This document shows, piece after piece, positions 44,461-52,420 of a stretch of 64,000 bases of DNA. The stretch's first letter is position 1, and every line of letters starts with the position of its first letter. This stretch comes from Amycolatopsis methanolica 239. GTDB lineage: Bacteria > Actinomycetota > Actinomycetes > Mycobacteriales > Pseudonocardiaceae. The stretch is from NCBI RefSeq assembly GCF_000739085.1, contig NZ_CP009110.1, positions 1,178,001 through 1,242,000 of the forward strand, in the 5' to 3' direction. The notes under the pieces were generated by a model that was given only the letters and a program-made list of their open reading frames with translations, was not told the origin of the DNA and did not search any database. Made by a program: the position numbers and the translations under genes.

Positions 44461-45365
44461 TATGCACGACCGATGCGACCGGTGCGGCCGGCGAGGTGGC
44501 CGGCCGCGTCGGCTCCCACGGACGAGGGATCCTCGAACGGTCCCATGTGCCCGAGTCCCCGGTAAGAGACGATCCGGGCGTCGGGAAGGGCATCCCGGAT
44601 CAGCGGGGCGGCCACGGCAGGCAACCCGTTCTCGCGCTCGCCGAGGCCGACGAGCACAGGCACGGAGACCGCCGAGATCTGCTCCACGGTGATCTTCCGT
44701 GGCGCCCCGTACACCAGAGCTTCGTTCTCCGGCGAGCACTTCAGCGCCACAGTCGACTCGTCCGTGTCGCGAAGTCCGTGCCGTGCGAACGATTCGAGCG
44801 CGTCGCCGCGCATCGTGTCGAACGGCGGCCGGGAGGACAACCGGCGCACCGCCTGTTCCCGCGACTCGAACACCGCACGTCGCTGCCGCACCATGTTGCT
44901 CATGCCGTCGCTCGCGGCCTGCACCCCGGCGAGTACGGGCAGCACCGCCGGCTCGTAGACGTAAATCGACGAGAACGAACCCGGCGCCAGCGCCTCCGCG
45001 CGCAGTCCCGCACCGCCGCCGAGGGAATGCCCGAAGAACGCGGCCGGCCCCCTGCCGAGGCCGGTCAGAACGGTCAGGATGTCCTGCGCCATGCCGTCCC
45101 ACGAGAAGTCGGCGTCCGGGGGCGCTTCGGAGTCTCCGTGCCCGCGCAGATCCACCGCCCACACCCGGAAATGCGTGCGCAGCGTCGCCGCGATGGGTGC
45201 GTACGCGCCGCCGCAGAAACCCGCGGCATGGGCGATGATCAGGAGATCCCCGGTGCCGCCGAAGTCGTGGGCGCAGACCGGAGCGCCGGTGTCCCCGCGG
45301 AACCGTTGCGATCGCTGGATGGGCGGCGCGGCGCTGTGGGCGCCCACGTCGACGTGCTCGTTCAC
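44460..45365 (-). CDS. Alpha/beta hydrolase
   Basis: A 301-residue alpha/beta-hydrolase. The oxyanion strand is DLLIIAHAAGFCGGAYAP, followed by VWAVDLRGHGDSE (about 68), the nucleophile elbow AAFFGHSLGGGAGLRAEAL (Ser about 112) and the His in YRGLGHMGPFEDP near residue 277. It probably hydrolyses an ester, lactone or C-C bond in the pathway. The GTG at 45365 is chosen over one 6 nt earlier because GAGGAGG then has proper spacing. Coupled to the TetR gene downstream. Confidence 0.85.
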   Translation of the reverse strand: MNEHVDVGAHSAAPPIQRSQRFRGDTGAPVCAHDFGGTGDLLIIAHAAGFCGGAYAPIAATLRTHFRVWAVDLRGHGDSEAPPDADFSWDGMAQDILTVLTGLGRGPAAFFGHSLGGGAGLRAEALAPGSFSSIYVYEPAVLPVLAGVQAASDGMSNMVRQRRAVFESREQAVRRLSSRPPFDTMRGDALESFARHGLRDTDESTVALKCSPENEALVYGAPRKITVEQISAVSVPVLVGLGERENGLPAVAAPLIRDALPDARIVSYRGLGHMGPFEDPSSVGADAAGHLAGRTGRIGRA

Positions 45366-45381
45366 AGCCACCTCCTCGAGA

Positions 45382-46288
45382 TCAGTTGACTTCGCGTCCG
45401 GCCTGCTGCCAGAACGGGGCGCGCAGGGCCTTCTTGTCGACCTTGCCCACGGTCGTCTGTGGCAGTTCGGCGATGACCTCGATGCTTTTCGGCGATTGGT
45501 GTGAACCCTTCTTCGCTTTGACAGCGGCCATCAACGCATCGGTGTCGATCGAGTGTCCGGCGCGCGGGACCACGAAGGCTTTCACCGCTTCACCCCAGCG
45601 TTCGTGGGGCACGCCGATCACTGCCGCGGCGGCGACGGAGGGCTCCGCGGCGAGCGCGTCCTCGACCTCGCGGGCATAGACGTTCAGACCGCCGGAGATG
45701 ATGAGATCCTTTGCCCTGTCGACGATGTAGACATAACCGTCCTCGTCGCGGCGACCAATGTCGCCCGTCCGGAGCCAGCCGCCGCGCAACACCTTTTCCG
45801 TCTCCTCCGGCAGCGTCGCCCGGCGCCAGCGGCGCGGGTGAAGTCTTTTGGTAGAGTGAAAAGAGATCCTCGCCCGCGTCGCTGGCGCCGAACGTGATGA
45901 CATGGCGCAGGCTCGGGCAACGCTCGACGAGTTCTGCGGCGCGGTCCTCGAACCGGGGATCGACGAACAGGACCGAAGCGGCCGTGTCGTCGCAGACGTA
46001 CACGTGATCGTCGGTCGACCCCAATGCCTGAAGACCAGTGAAGCGGGCGCCGACGAGATAGGTGGCGGCCTGCACCAGCCACGATTCCGGCCGGTTCGGG
46101 CTCAGCACGAGAACGCCCGACCCCTCGGCCACGCTGCGTTCGCGGAGGATCGTGACGATCCTGCCCACACAGGCGGCGCCTTCGGCGTAACTGACTCGCC
46201 TGTCTCCGTCGATGAACGCGATCTGATCGCCGCGGCCGGTGAGCGCGTCGACGATGAGGTCGTTGAAGGTGACTTCGGTGCAGGACAT
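45382..46288 (-). pseudogene. Acyl-CoA ligase with its core deleted
   Basis: The N-terminal about 165 residues of an ANL ligase (MSCTEVTFNDLIVDALTGRG to GEDLFSLYQKT) are followed, out of frame, by the C-terminal about 140 residues (TLPEETEKVLRGGWLRTGDI, DLIISGGLNVYAREVEDALA, catalytic Lys in TTVGKVDKKALRAP). About 200 residues are missing, including the TSGTTGxPKG P-loop. The junction is near 45,850. Loss of the P-loop and the frame means no activity. It is the first gene of the leftward operon; the intact ligase at 49641 may cover its role. Confidence 0.85.
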
Positions 46289-46361
46289 TGGTGACCTCTC
46301 GGCGAAATGAGCGGAGTTCGCCGCATTCAAACCGCGTCCGCGTGCGACTCGCCATGCGAAG

Positions 46362-46547
46362 TTCCGCCTGCCGGGAACCTCGCGACGCGCGAGTGACCGA
46401 ATTCCGGTAGCCGGAAACGCTTGTTGTGGTCGGCGCGGGAAACGGACGTTCCCGGGACCGACCGGCCGAAAGCTCGTTACGTCGAGTGGCAGGGTTCCGG
46501 TCCCCGGAAATGCGCGTTGTGGGTGGCACTGGAAACGCGCATTGTCT
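46362..46547. promoter_or_regulatory. Palindrome and GGAAACG-motif array between divergent operons
   Basis: The 314-bp gap between the leftward ligase remnant and the rightward acyl-CoA dehydrogenase carries TTCCGGTAGCCGGAA (46402-46416) and TTCCGGTCCCCGGAA (46495-46509), two perfect palindromes 93 bp apart. A weaker one, TTCCGCCTGCCGGGAA, is at 46362-46377, and GTTCCCGGGAC is at 46448. Overlapping or following them are CCGGAAACGCTTGTTGTGG (46411), CCGGAAATGCGCGTTGTGG (46504) and CTGGAAACGCGCATTGTCT (46529). These are candidate binding sites for the TetR at 43813, or -35 elements for the ECF-like sigma at 49012. Confidence 0.65.
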
Positions 46548-46602
46548 CGGGGCGGCTGTCCAGCACGCCGACTAGGGTTCCGGATCTGAGGAGGTTGGCC
46601 AG

Positions 46603-47712
46603 ATGCCCGGCGCATATTTCGATCTTGGGCTTTCGCCCGTGCAGCAGGCGATGCGCGCGGAACTGCACGCCATCGCCCGCACCGACCTGCGCGGCCGAGC
46701 CGCCGAAGCGGAGCGTGCCGGGCTCGATCTCCCAGCCCTCGTCCGTCAGCTGGACAAGGTCGGCCTCGCCCCCGCGGCGCTGTTCGAGAGGGGTATCGAC
46801 GATCCGCACACCCTGCTCGTGGCCGTCGAGGAACTCGCCTACGGCGATGCCGGGATCGCCTGGGCCGCCGTGTCGGCGTTCCAGGTCGCCACGATCGTCT
46901 GCGCGTGTGGCACGGACGCGCAACGCCAGGCTGCCGGTGCGGCGTTTACCGGGAACGAGGCGGCGACCGCGAGTTTACTTGTGTACGAGGACTTCGGCCG
47001 CCAGCCGAGCGAGTTCGAGACGAAGGTGACCTGGGCCGGTGACGGCTGGACCGTCACCGGCCGCAAGGGGTCCGTCGCCTACCCGGCCGACGCCGACGTG
47101 TCACTGCTCGTCGGGCGCGATGGCGACGAGCCTGCGGCCTTCTGCTTCGCCGGCGCCCGCACGGGACTGGCGGGCGACCGCGAGGCGGGCAAGATCGGAC
47201 TCGACGCGACCCCCAGCGGCCCGGTGTTCATACAAGAGGCCGCGTTCGACGCCGACGAGCGGCTGTCCAGTGGCCTGGCCCTGCATCGCGCGATCGGTCA
47301 GGCCCGGCTACTGGTGGCGGCGGCTTCGGTCGGGTTGGCCCGGGCGGCGCTGGAGTACTGCGCGGCGTACGCGGTGCAACGCACCACCTGGGGCAGCCCG
47401 CTGGCCCAGCACCAGGGTGTTTCGTTCCCACTGATCGAGCTGAGCACCGAACTGGAGGAGGTGCGGCTGCTGTCGTGGGACGCCGCGGCGAGCCTCGCCT
47501 GGCTCGACGAGGTCGCCGAGATCGAGCGCCATGTCACCAGGGCGGTCAATCGCGCTTCCGCCCTCGCCCTGCGCGCCAGCCGGGACGGCGTCCAGCTGAT
47601 CGGGGTCCGCGGCATCACCCGCGAACTGCCGGTGGAGCGGTGGTATCGCCACGCCGCGGCGCTCGGCGCCGTCGATTTCGACCTGCTCGAGATGCCCTTC
47701 GGACTGAGCTAG
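46603..47712 (+). CDS. Acyl-CoA dehydrogenase-like partner of pair B (no catalytic Glu)
   Basis: A 369-residue acyl-CoA dehydrogenase homologue. It begins YFDLGLSPVQQAMRAELHAI and includes ACGTDAQRQAAG, YEDFGRQPSEFETKV, QRTTWGSPLAQHQGVSFPLI and the end VERWYRHAAALGAVDFDLLE. As in its counterpart in pair A, the catalytic-Glu motif is absent (VDFDLLEMPFGLS). It likely forms a heterotetramer with the product of the next gene, 8 nt downstream. First gene of the long rightward operon. Confidence 0.85.
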   Translation: MPGAYFDLGLSPVQQAMRAELHAIARTDLRGRAAEAERAGLDLPALVRQLDKVGLAPAALFERGIDDPHTLLVAVEELAYGDAGIAWAAVSAFQVATIVCACGTDAQRQAAGAAFTGNEAATASLLVYEDFGRQPSEFETKVTWAGDGWTVTGRKGSVAYPADADVSLLVGRDGDEPAAFCFAGARTGLAGDREAGKIGLDATPSGPVFIQEAAFDADERLSSGLALHRAIGQARLLVAAASVGLARAALEYCAAYAVQRTTWGSPLAQHQGVSFPLIELSTELEEVRLLSWDAAASLAWLDEVAEIERHVTRAVNRASALALRASRDGVQLIGVRGITRELPVERWYRHAAALGAVDFDLLEMPFGLS

Positions 47713-47720
47713 GAGACGTC

Positions 47721-48977
47721 GTGACGATCTCTTTCGACCTGCCCGCCGGAACCCGGCAGCTGCTGGCTGAGCTGCGCGAATGGTCGCTGCACGAGGTGCG
47801 CCCGCTCGCCCGCACAGCCGACACCCTCGAGACGAAGGTGTTCGAGGCGGGCAAGCGGGCCCTGGAAAGCTGCCCGATCGACATGTCGCCGCTGGCGGTG
47901 CCGGAACTCGGGCTCGTCCGGTCCGGCGGCGGCAAGCGGTACCGGGCCTCGGACTCCGACGACGACAACCATGTTCTCGGCGTGCTGGCCATGGAGGCCA
48001 TGTGCTACGGCGACGGGTGGGCGTGGGGCGCGTTGCCGCGTAACGCGAATCTCGAGAAGATCCTCAGCGTCATCGGCACCCCGCAGCAGCTCGAGCGATG
48101 GGAGACCCCGCCGGGGGAGCAGCCGATCCAGAGTTCGTTCGCGTTCACCGAGGAGCACTGCGGGTCGGATATCTCGGCGATCCGGACGCAGGCCGTCCGC
48201 GACGGCGACGAGTGGGTCATCAACGGCCGCAAGCGATTCAGCTCGCAGGGCGCCGAGGCGACGGTCATGCTCGTGTTCGTCACGGTCGATCCGGCGCGAG
48301 GCATGAGCGGCCTGCGCGGCGTGATGGTACCGCAGGACTCGCCCGGCATCAAAATCCTGCGGGAGACCGAGGAACGCAAGCTCGGCATGCGTTACCTGCG
48401 GCAGTCGACGATCGAATTCGAGGACGTCCGGGTGCCCTACGACCACATGCTCGGCGATCCCGATGATCCGAAGGGCTTCCTTGAGGGGCTGAACGTGCTG
48501 AACCGTACACGTCCCTTTTGCATGGCGTGGAATGTCGGCACACTACGCGGCGCCACCGATTACGTCGGCGATTGGGTCAAGAGCCAGACACCTGGGTTCA
48601 ATGCCCGGCGCAGGCAACGGATCGAGGAGGATCTCGGCGAAATCCGCGCCTCGATGGACGATCTGATGCGCCTTCTCGTCAACGCGGCTTGGAAGGCGGA
48701 TCACGGTCTGCCGCACCGTACCGAGGCCGCGATGGCAAAATCGCACGGTCCGCGCATCGTCGAGCGAGGGTATCGCAGGCTGGTGCAGATCATGGGCAGT
48801 GAAGGCTCCTCGGAACGGCATTTGCTGGAGAAGTGGTACCGCGACGCGGTTTGTTTCGATCTGCTCGAAGGGACCAGCCAGATTCTCAAGCTCACGGTCG
48901 GCCGCGGCATCTTCGCGGCCGCGAACCGTGAGCTGGAAACGGATATCGCGGCCGCGCTGCGGCCGGTCTCGGGCTGA
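47721..48977 (+). CDS. Acyl-CoA dehydrogenase, catalytic partner of pair B
   Basis: A 418-residue acyl-CoA dehydrogenase with FAFTEEHCGSDISAIRTQ (about 141-158), WVINGRKRFSSQGAEATV in the beta domain and the catalytic Glu in CFDLLEGTSQILKLTVGRG (about 380). The GTG start at 47721 follows AGGAGA by 4 nt. It is homologous to the 40224-41429 protein along its length (compare SFDLPAGTRQLLAELREWSL with SFDLNPGARALLSDVRDWAL), so pairs A and B stem from one duplication and may act on successive intermediates. Confidence 0.9.
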   Translation: MTISFDLPAGTRQLLAELREWSLHEVRPLARTADTLETKVFEAGKRALESCPIDMSPLAVPELGLVRSGGGKRYRASDSDDDNHVLGVLAMEAMCYGDGWAWGALPRNANLEKILSVIGTPQQLERWETPPGEQPIQSSFAFTEEHCGSDISAIRTQAVRDGDEWVINGRKRFSSQGAEATVMLVFVTVDPARGMSGLRGVMVPQDSPGIKILRETEERKLGMRYLRQSTIEFEDVRVPYDHMLGDPDDPKGFLEGLNVLNRTRPFCMAWNVGTLRGATDYVGDWVKSQTPGFNARRRQRIEEDLGEIRASMDDLMRLLVNAAWKADHGLPHRTEAAMAKSHGPRIVERGYRRLVQIMGSEGSSERHLLEKWYRDAVCFDLLEGTSQILKLTVGRGIFAAANRELETDIAAALRPVSG

Positions 48978-49011
48978 GCGGTCCGCCGTCCACCCGGAGA
49001 AGGTGAACGAT

Positions 49012-49644
49012 ATGCCGGTTGTCGAACACGCCGCGATCGATACCTGGGAACTCGTCAGCGCAACCCAGGGCGGGGATTTCGCGGCCTTTGCCGGAATCTA
49101 CCGGCGCTATGCGCGCGTCATCGCCGACTACGCCTACGCCAAGACGGGTGATCACGCGACGGCGGAGGACATCGCGAGTGAGACGTTCCTGCGCGCGCTG
49201 CGGTCGATCGGGTCGGTGCGTGATCTGGGCAAGGATCTCGGCTCGTGGTTGACCACGATCGCCCGCAACGTCACGTTCGACATGGCGAAGTCCGGGTGGA
49301 GCCGGAACGCGGCGGTAACGGCGCAGCCGCCGGAAACCGTGGCCCGTGAGGGAATCCCGGAGGAGGACGTGCTGCGGGAGTTGGACCGCGCCGCCCTCCG
49401 TCTCGCGATCACACAGTTGACTCCGGACCAGCAGGAGTGCCTGTGGTGGCGCTTCTTCGCCAATCGCTCCGTGTCGGAGACAGCCCGGCACATCGGCAGG
49501 AACGCGGCTGCCGTTCGAGCCCTGCAACATCGCGCCGTCCGGCGGCTGGGCGAACTCTTGCCACCCTCGCTGGTCTCGCCGGACGATTCCGGTTCGGCGA
49601 TGACCGGTCTTCCCCCTCTTCCGAAAAAGGAGAGCAGAACATGA
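49012..49644 (+). CDS. ECF-like RNA polymerase sigma factor
   Basis: A 210-residue sigma-70-family protein with region 2 (FAAFAGIYRRYARVIADYAY...TAEDIASETFLRALRSI, about residues 20-65, then GSWLTTIARNVTFDMAK) and region 4 (LTPDQQECLWWRFFANRSVSETARHIGRNAAAVRALQHRA, about 140-185). No anti-sigma gene is adjacent. It is embedded in the catabolic operon, and its stop overlaps the start of the acyl-CoA ligase (ATGA). Start ATG 49012 with AGAAGG upstream. It may direct transcription of this cluster and of the mce operon from the shared GGAAACG motifs (inference). Confidence 0.88.
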   Translation: MPVVEHAAIDTWELVSATQGGDFAAFAGIYRRYARVIADYAYAKTGDHATAEDIASETFLRALRSIGSVRDLGKDLGSWLTTIARNVTFDMAKSGWSRNAAVTAQPPETVAREGIPEEDVLRELDRAALRLAITQLTPDQQECLWWRFFANRSVSETARHIGRNAAAVRALQHRAVRRLGELLPPSLVSPDDSGSAMTGLPPLPKKESRT

Positions 49645-51239
49645 GTGACACAGCAGCCTCCATTCCCGCCACACTGCGCGCCACCGCCGCCCGGTACCCA
49701 GAGCAGGAGGCCATCGTCGACGGGGCCGTCCGGCTGACCTACCGGGAACTCGACCGAGCCGTGCTCGACGCGTGCCGCGCGCTCATCGGGATGGGCGTGC
49801 ACGAGGGCGACCGGGTGGCGGTCTGGGCACAGAACTGCTGGCAATGGTGCGTCGTAGAACTCGCGGTGCTCGCGGCGCGGGCAGTGGCGGTCCCGATCAA
49901 CACTCGCTTCCGTGGCAAGGAAGCCGCGGAGCTGCTGGACAACAGCCGGGCCGTCGCGCTGTTCACCACTTCGGGATTCCTCGATGTCGACTACGCGGCG
50001 ATGCTACGCCAGGCTGCCCCGTCCCACGCCGATCTCCCGATCGTGGTCATGAGCGGCGAGGTGTCCGAAAAGGACATTACGTGGGAGCAGTTCCTCGAAC
50101 ATGGCACGACCGTGCCCGAGGAGGATGCGCTCAAGCGTGTGGCTGACCTCCGGGCTGATGAGATCAGCGACATCATGTACACCTCCGGCACGACGGGTGT
50201 GCCGAAGGGCGTCATCCAGACGCACGGTAAGAACCTGCTCGCGATGAAGGCGCTCGGCGCCGCGCTCGGGTTCCGGCCAGGGGATCGAAACCTGGTGCTT
50301 GCCCCGCTGTTCGCTCAGTTCGGTATGCGTGCCGGGCTCTACATGGGACTGATGCACGCGGCGGCGACCATTCTGGAATCGGCGTTCGACCCCGATGCGA
50401 TCATCGACCTGGTCGAGCGCGAACGCGTTACGGTACTGCCAGGGCCGCCGACGATCCTGGCCGCGTTCCTGACCCCGAAGGCGCGGCAGCGTGATCTGTC
50501 GTCGTTGCGGATCGCGCTCACCGGTTCCACCGTCATTCCGGAGGAACTCGTCATCGGCCTGCTGGAGAACAACATATTCGACAACGTGCTCACCGCTTAC
50601 GGCCTGACGGAGGCGTGCGGCCCGGTTTCGGTCTCGTCCCTTCAGGACAGTCCGGCGACCGTGTCGCAGTACGCCGGTCGCGTATTGGAGCATTTGGAGT
50701 TCCGCGTGGTGGATGCCGAGGGCAGGACGATGTCGGCCGGGGAACAGGGTGAATTCCTGGTGCGGGGACCGACCGTGATGAGCGGATACCTGAACGATCC
50801 CGAGCAGTCGGCGAAGGCTGTCAATCCGGAGGGCTGGTTGCACACCGGCGATGTCGGGCTAGTCGATCCGGGCGGCTATGTCAAGGTGACCGGCCGGCTG
50901 AAGGACATGTTCATCGTCGGCGGTTTCAACGTGTATCCCGCGGAGGTGGAGAATTCCATCCGCGAGCACGAGGGTGTGCGCGAGGTCGCGTTGGTCGGAA
51001 TTCCTGACGAGCGGCTTGGCGAGGTCGGTGCGGCGTTCATCGTCTGCGAGCGCGGCTACGAATTCGACGAGACCGCTTTGCGCGAATGGTGCCGGAGCGC
51101 GCTGGCGAACTTCAAGGTGCCCCGCATGTTTCTGCGCACCGAGGAGCTGCCGCTCAACAGCAGTCTCAAGGTCGACAAGAAAGTGCTTGCGGAACGGGCC
51201 CTCGAGATGTGCCGGGCGCGCGCCGGACAGGCTGGCTAG
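49641..51239 (+). CDS. FadD-type acyl-CoA ligase
   Basis: An ANL-superfamily ligase of 532 residues: P-loop IMYTSGTTGVPKGVIQTHGK (about 177-196), TAYGLTEACGPVSVS (about 317), GWLHTGDVGLVDPGGYVKVTG (about 399), KDMFIVGGFNVYPAEVEN and the catalytic Lys in NSSLKVDKKVLAERA (about 517). It activates the carboxylate substrate with ATP and CoA. The start overlaps the sigma factor stop. As the P-loop of the ligase at 45382 is deleted, this is the only intact ligase of the divergent cluster. Confidence 0.92.
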   Translation: MSDTAASIPATLRATAARYPEQEAIVDGAVRLTYRELDRAVLDACRALIGMGVHEGDRVAVWAQNCWQWCVVELAVLAARAVAVPINTRFRGKEAAELLDNSRAVALFTTSGFLDVDYAAMLRQAAPSHADLPIVVMSGEVSEKDITWEQFLEHGTTVPEEDALKRVADLRADEISDIMYTSGTTGVPKGVIQTHGKNLLAMKALGAALGFRPGDRNLVLAPLFAQFGMRAGLYMGLMHAAATILESAFDPDAIIDLVERERVTVLPGPPTILAAFLTPKARQRDLSSLRIALTGSTVIPEELVIGLLENNIFDNVLTAYGLTEACGPVSVSSLQDSPATVSQYAGRVLEHLEFRVVDAEGRTMSAGEQGEFLVRGPTVMSGYLNDPEQSAKAVNPEGWLHTGDVGLVDPGGYVKVTGRLKDMFIVGGFNVYPAEVENSIREHEGVREVALVGIPDERLGEVGAAFIVCERGYEFDETALREWCRSALANFKVPRMFLRTEELPLNSSLKVDKKVLAERALEMCRARAGQAG

Positions 51240-51349
51240 CCCGCTATTCAGCCCTGCGGAACGTGGGCTGGCACACAGCGGAAAGTGCGTCCGATACTGC
51301 GGTCGCACTGGCCGAAACAGTTCGTCCGGTCTCGACGAGGAGGCAGACA

Positions 51350-52411
51350 TTGTCCGGCGCAATCGGTCTGGGGATGACCCACTACCCCCCGCTGGGGGGT
51401 ACCGACGAGCAGATGGCCGGTATTCTCGGGTTCACCCTTCGCGATCCGGGAATACCGGCGGAGGAAAAGGACCCCGCGTCGTGGCCCGAGCAGATGCGCG
51501 CTGAATGGTCCGACGACCACGGCAAGGCGGCGGCCGCGGAACACCGGCGGCAGCTCGTCGACGGGGTGTCGCGCATCCGCGAGAAGCTCGACGATTTCGC
51601 GCCCGATGTGGTGCTGGTCTGGGGTGATGACCAGTACGAGAACTTCCGCGAGGAAGTGGTCCCGCCCTATTGCGTGCTCGCCTATGACGACGTCGAGGTC
51701 CGGCCGTTCGGGCTGCTCGCCGATCGTGGTCTGGACAATGCCTGGAACATGCCGCACGACACGACGTGCACCCTGCGTGGTGACGCGGCGCTGGCGCGCT
51801 GGCTGACGGACCGGTTGATCGAGGACGGCTTCGACATGGCCTACTCGTACAAACAACGCGCCGACACCCATTTCCCGCACTCGATCCTGAACACACAGAC
51901 CTTTTTGGACTACGAGAACTACGGATCCAAGCTGCCGTACCGGTTCCTGCCGATCACAGTGAACTGCTACGGCGAGCACCTGATCGCCCGTCGGGGCGGG
52001 CTGGCCCGGTTCGACGAGATCAAGGACGCGCAGCGGGACCCGGCGGGGCCGAGTCCGCAGCGGTGTATGGCGCTGGGCGCGGCGGTGGCCAGGGCGATGC
52101 GGTCCTCGGGGAAACGGGTCGCGTTCGTCGCGTCCTCGAGTTGGTCGCATGCGTTCCTGAACGACAAGGACTGGCATCTCCGTCCGGACACCGCCGCTGA
52201 TCAGCGCCTGTACGACGCGCTGGCTTCGGGGCATCGCAAGCCCTGGCGGGAGATCACCAGCAGGGAGATCGTCGACGCCGGGCAACACGAAATGCTTAAC
52301 TGGTTCTGCTTGCTCGGCGCCGTCGACGAACTCGGCCTCGGCCTCGACTGGTCGACGTTCGTGACGACCGGTGTCTTCAATTCCAACAAGGCGTTCGCCA
52401 TCTATGCGTGA
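51350..52411 (+). CDS. Class III (LigB-type) extradiol dioxygenase-like protein
   Basis: A 353-residue LigB-fold protein. The first metal His is His11 in GMTHYPPLGG; the second position has Gln95 in VLVWGDDQYENF where LigB has His; the catalytic His is probably His267 in ASSSWSHAFLND; and the third ligand is Glu314 in AGQHEMLNWFCLL. Extradiol enzymes of this class open catechol-type rings. The Asp-Asp-Gln variant marks a divergent subgroup whose activity I cannot assign. Start: TTG 51350 with a very strong CGAGGAGG 7 nt upstream. It lies directly before the Rieske oxygenase, consistent with hydroxylation followed by ring cleavage. Confidence 0.8.
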   Translation: MSGAIGLGMTHYPPLGGTDEQMAGILGFTLRDPGIPAEEKDPASWPEQMRAEWSDDHGKAAAAEHRRQLVDGVSRIREKLDDFAPDVVLVWGDDQYENFREEVVPPYCVLAYDDVEVRPFGLLADRGLDNAWNMPHDTTCTLRGDAALARWLTDRLIEDGFDMAYSYKQRADTHFPHSILNTQTFLDYENYGSKLPYRFLPITVNCYGEHLIARRGGLARFDEIKDAQRDPAGPSPQRCMALGAAVARAMRSSGKRVAFVASSSWSHAFLNDKDWHLRPDTAADQRLYDALASGHRKPWREITSREIVDAGQHEMLNWFCLLGAVDELGLGLDWSTFVTTGVFNSNKAFAIYA

Positions 52412-52420
52412 GGAGTGGTC

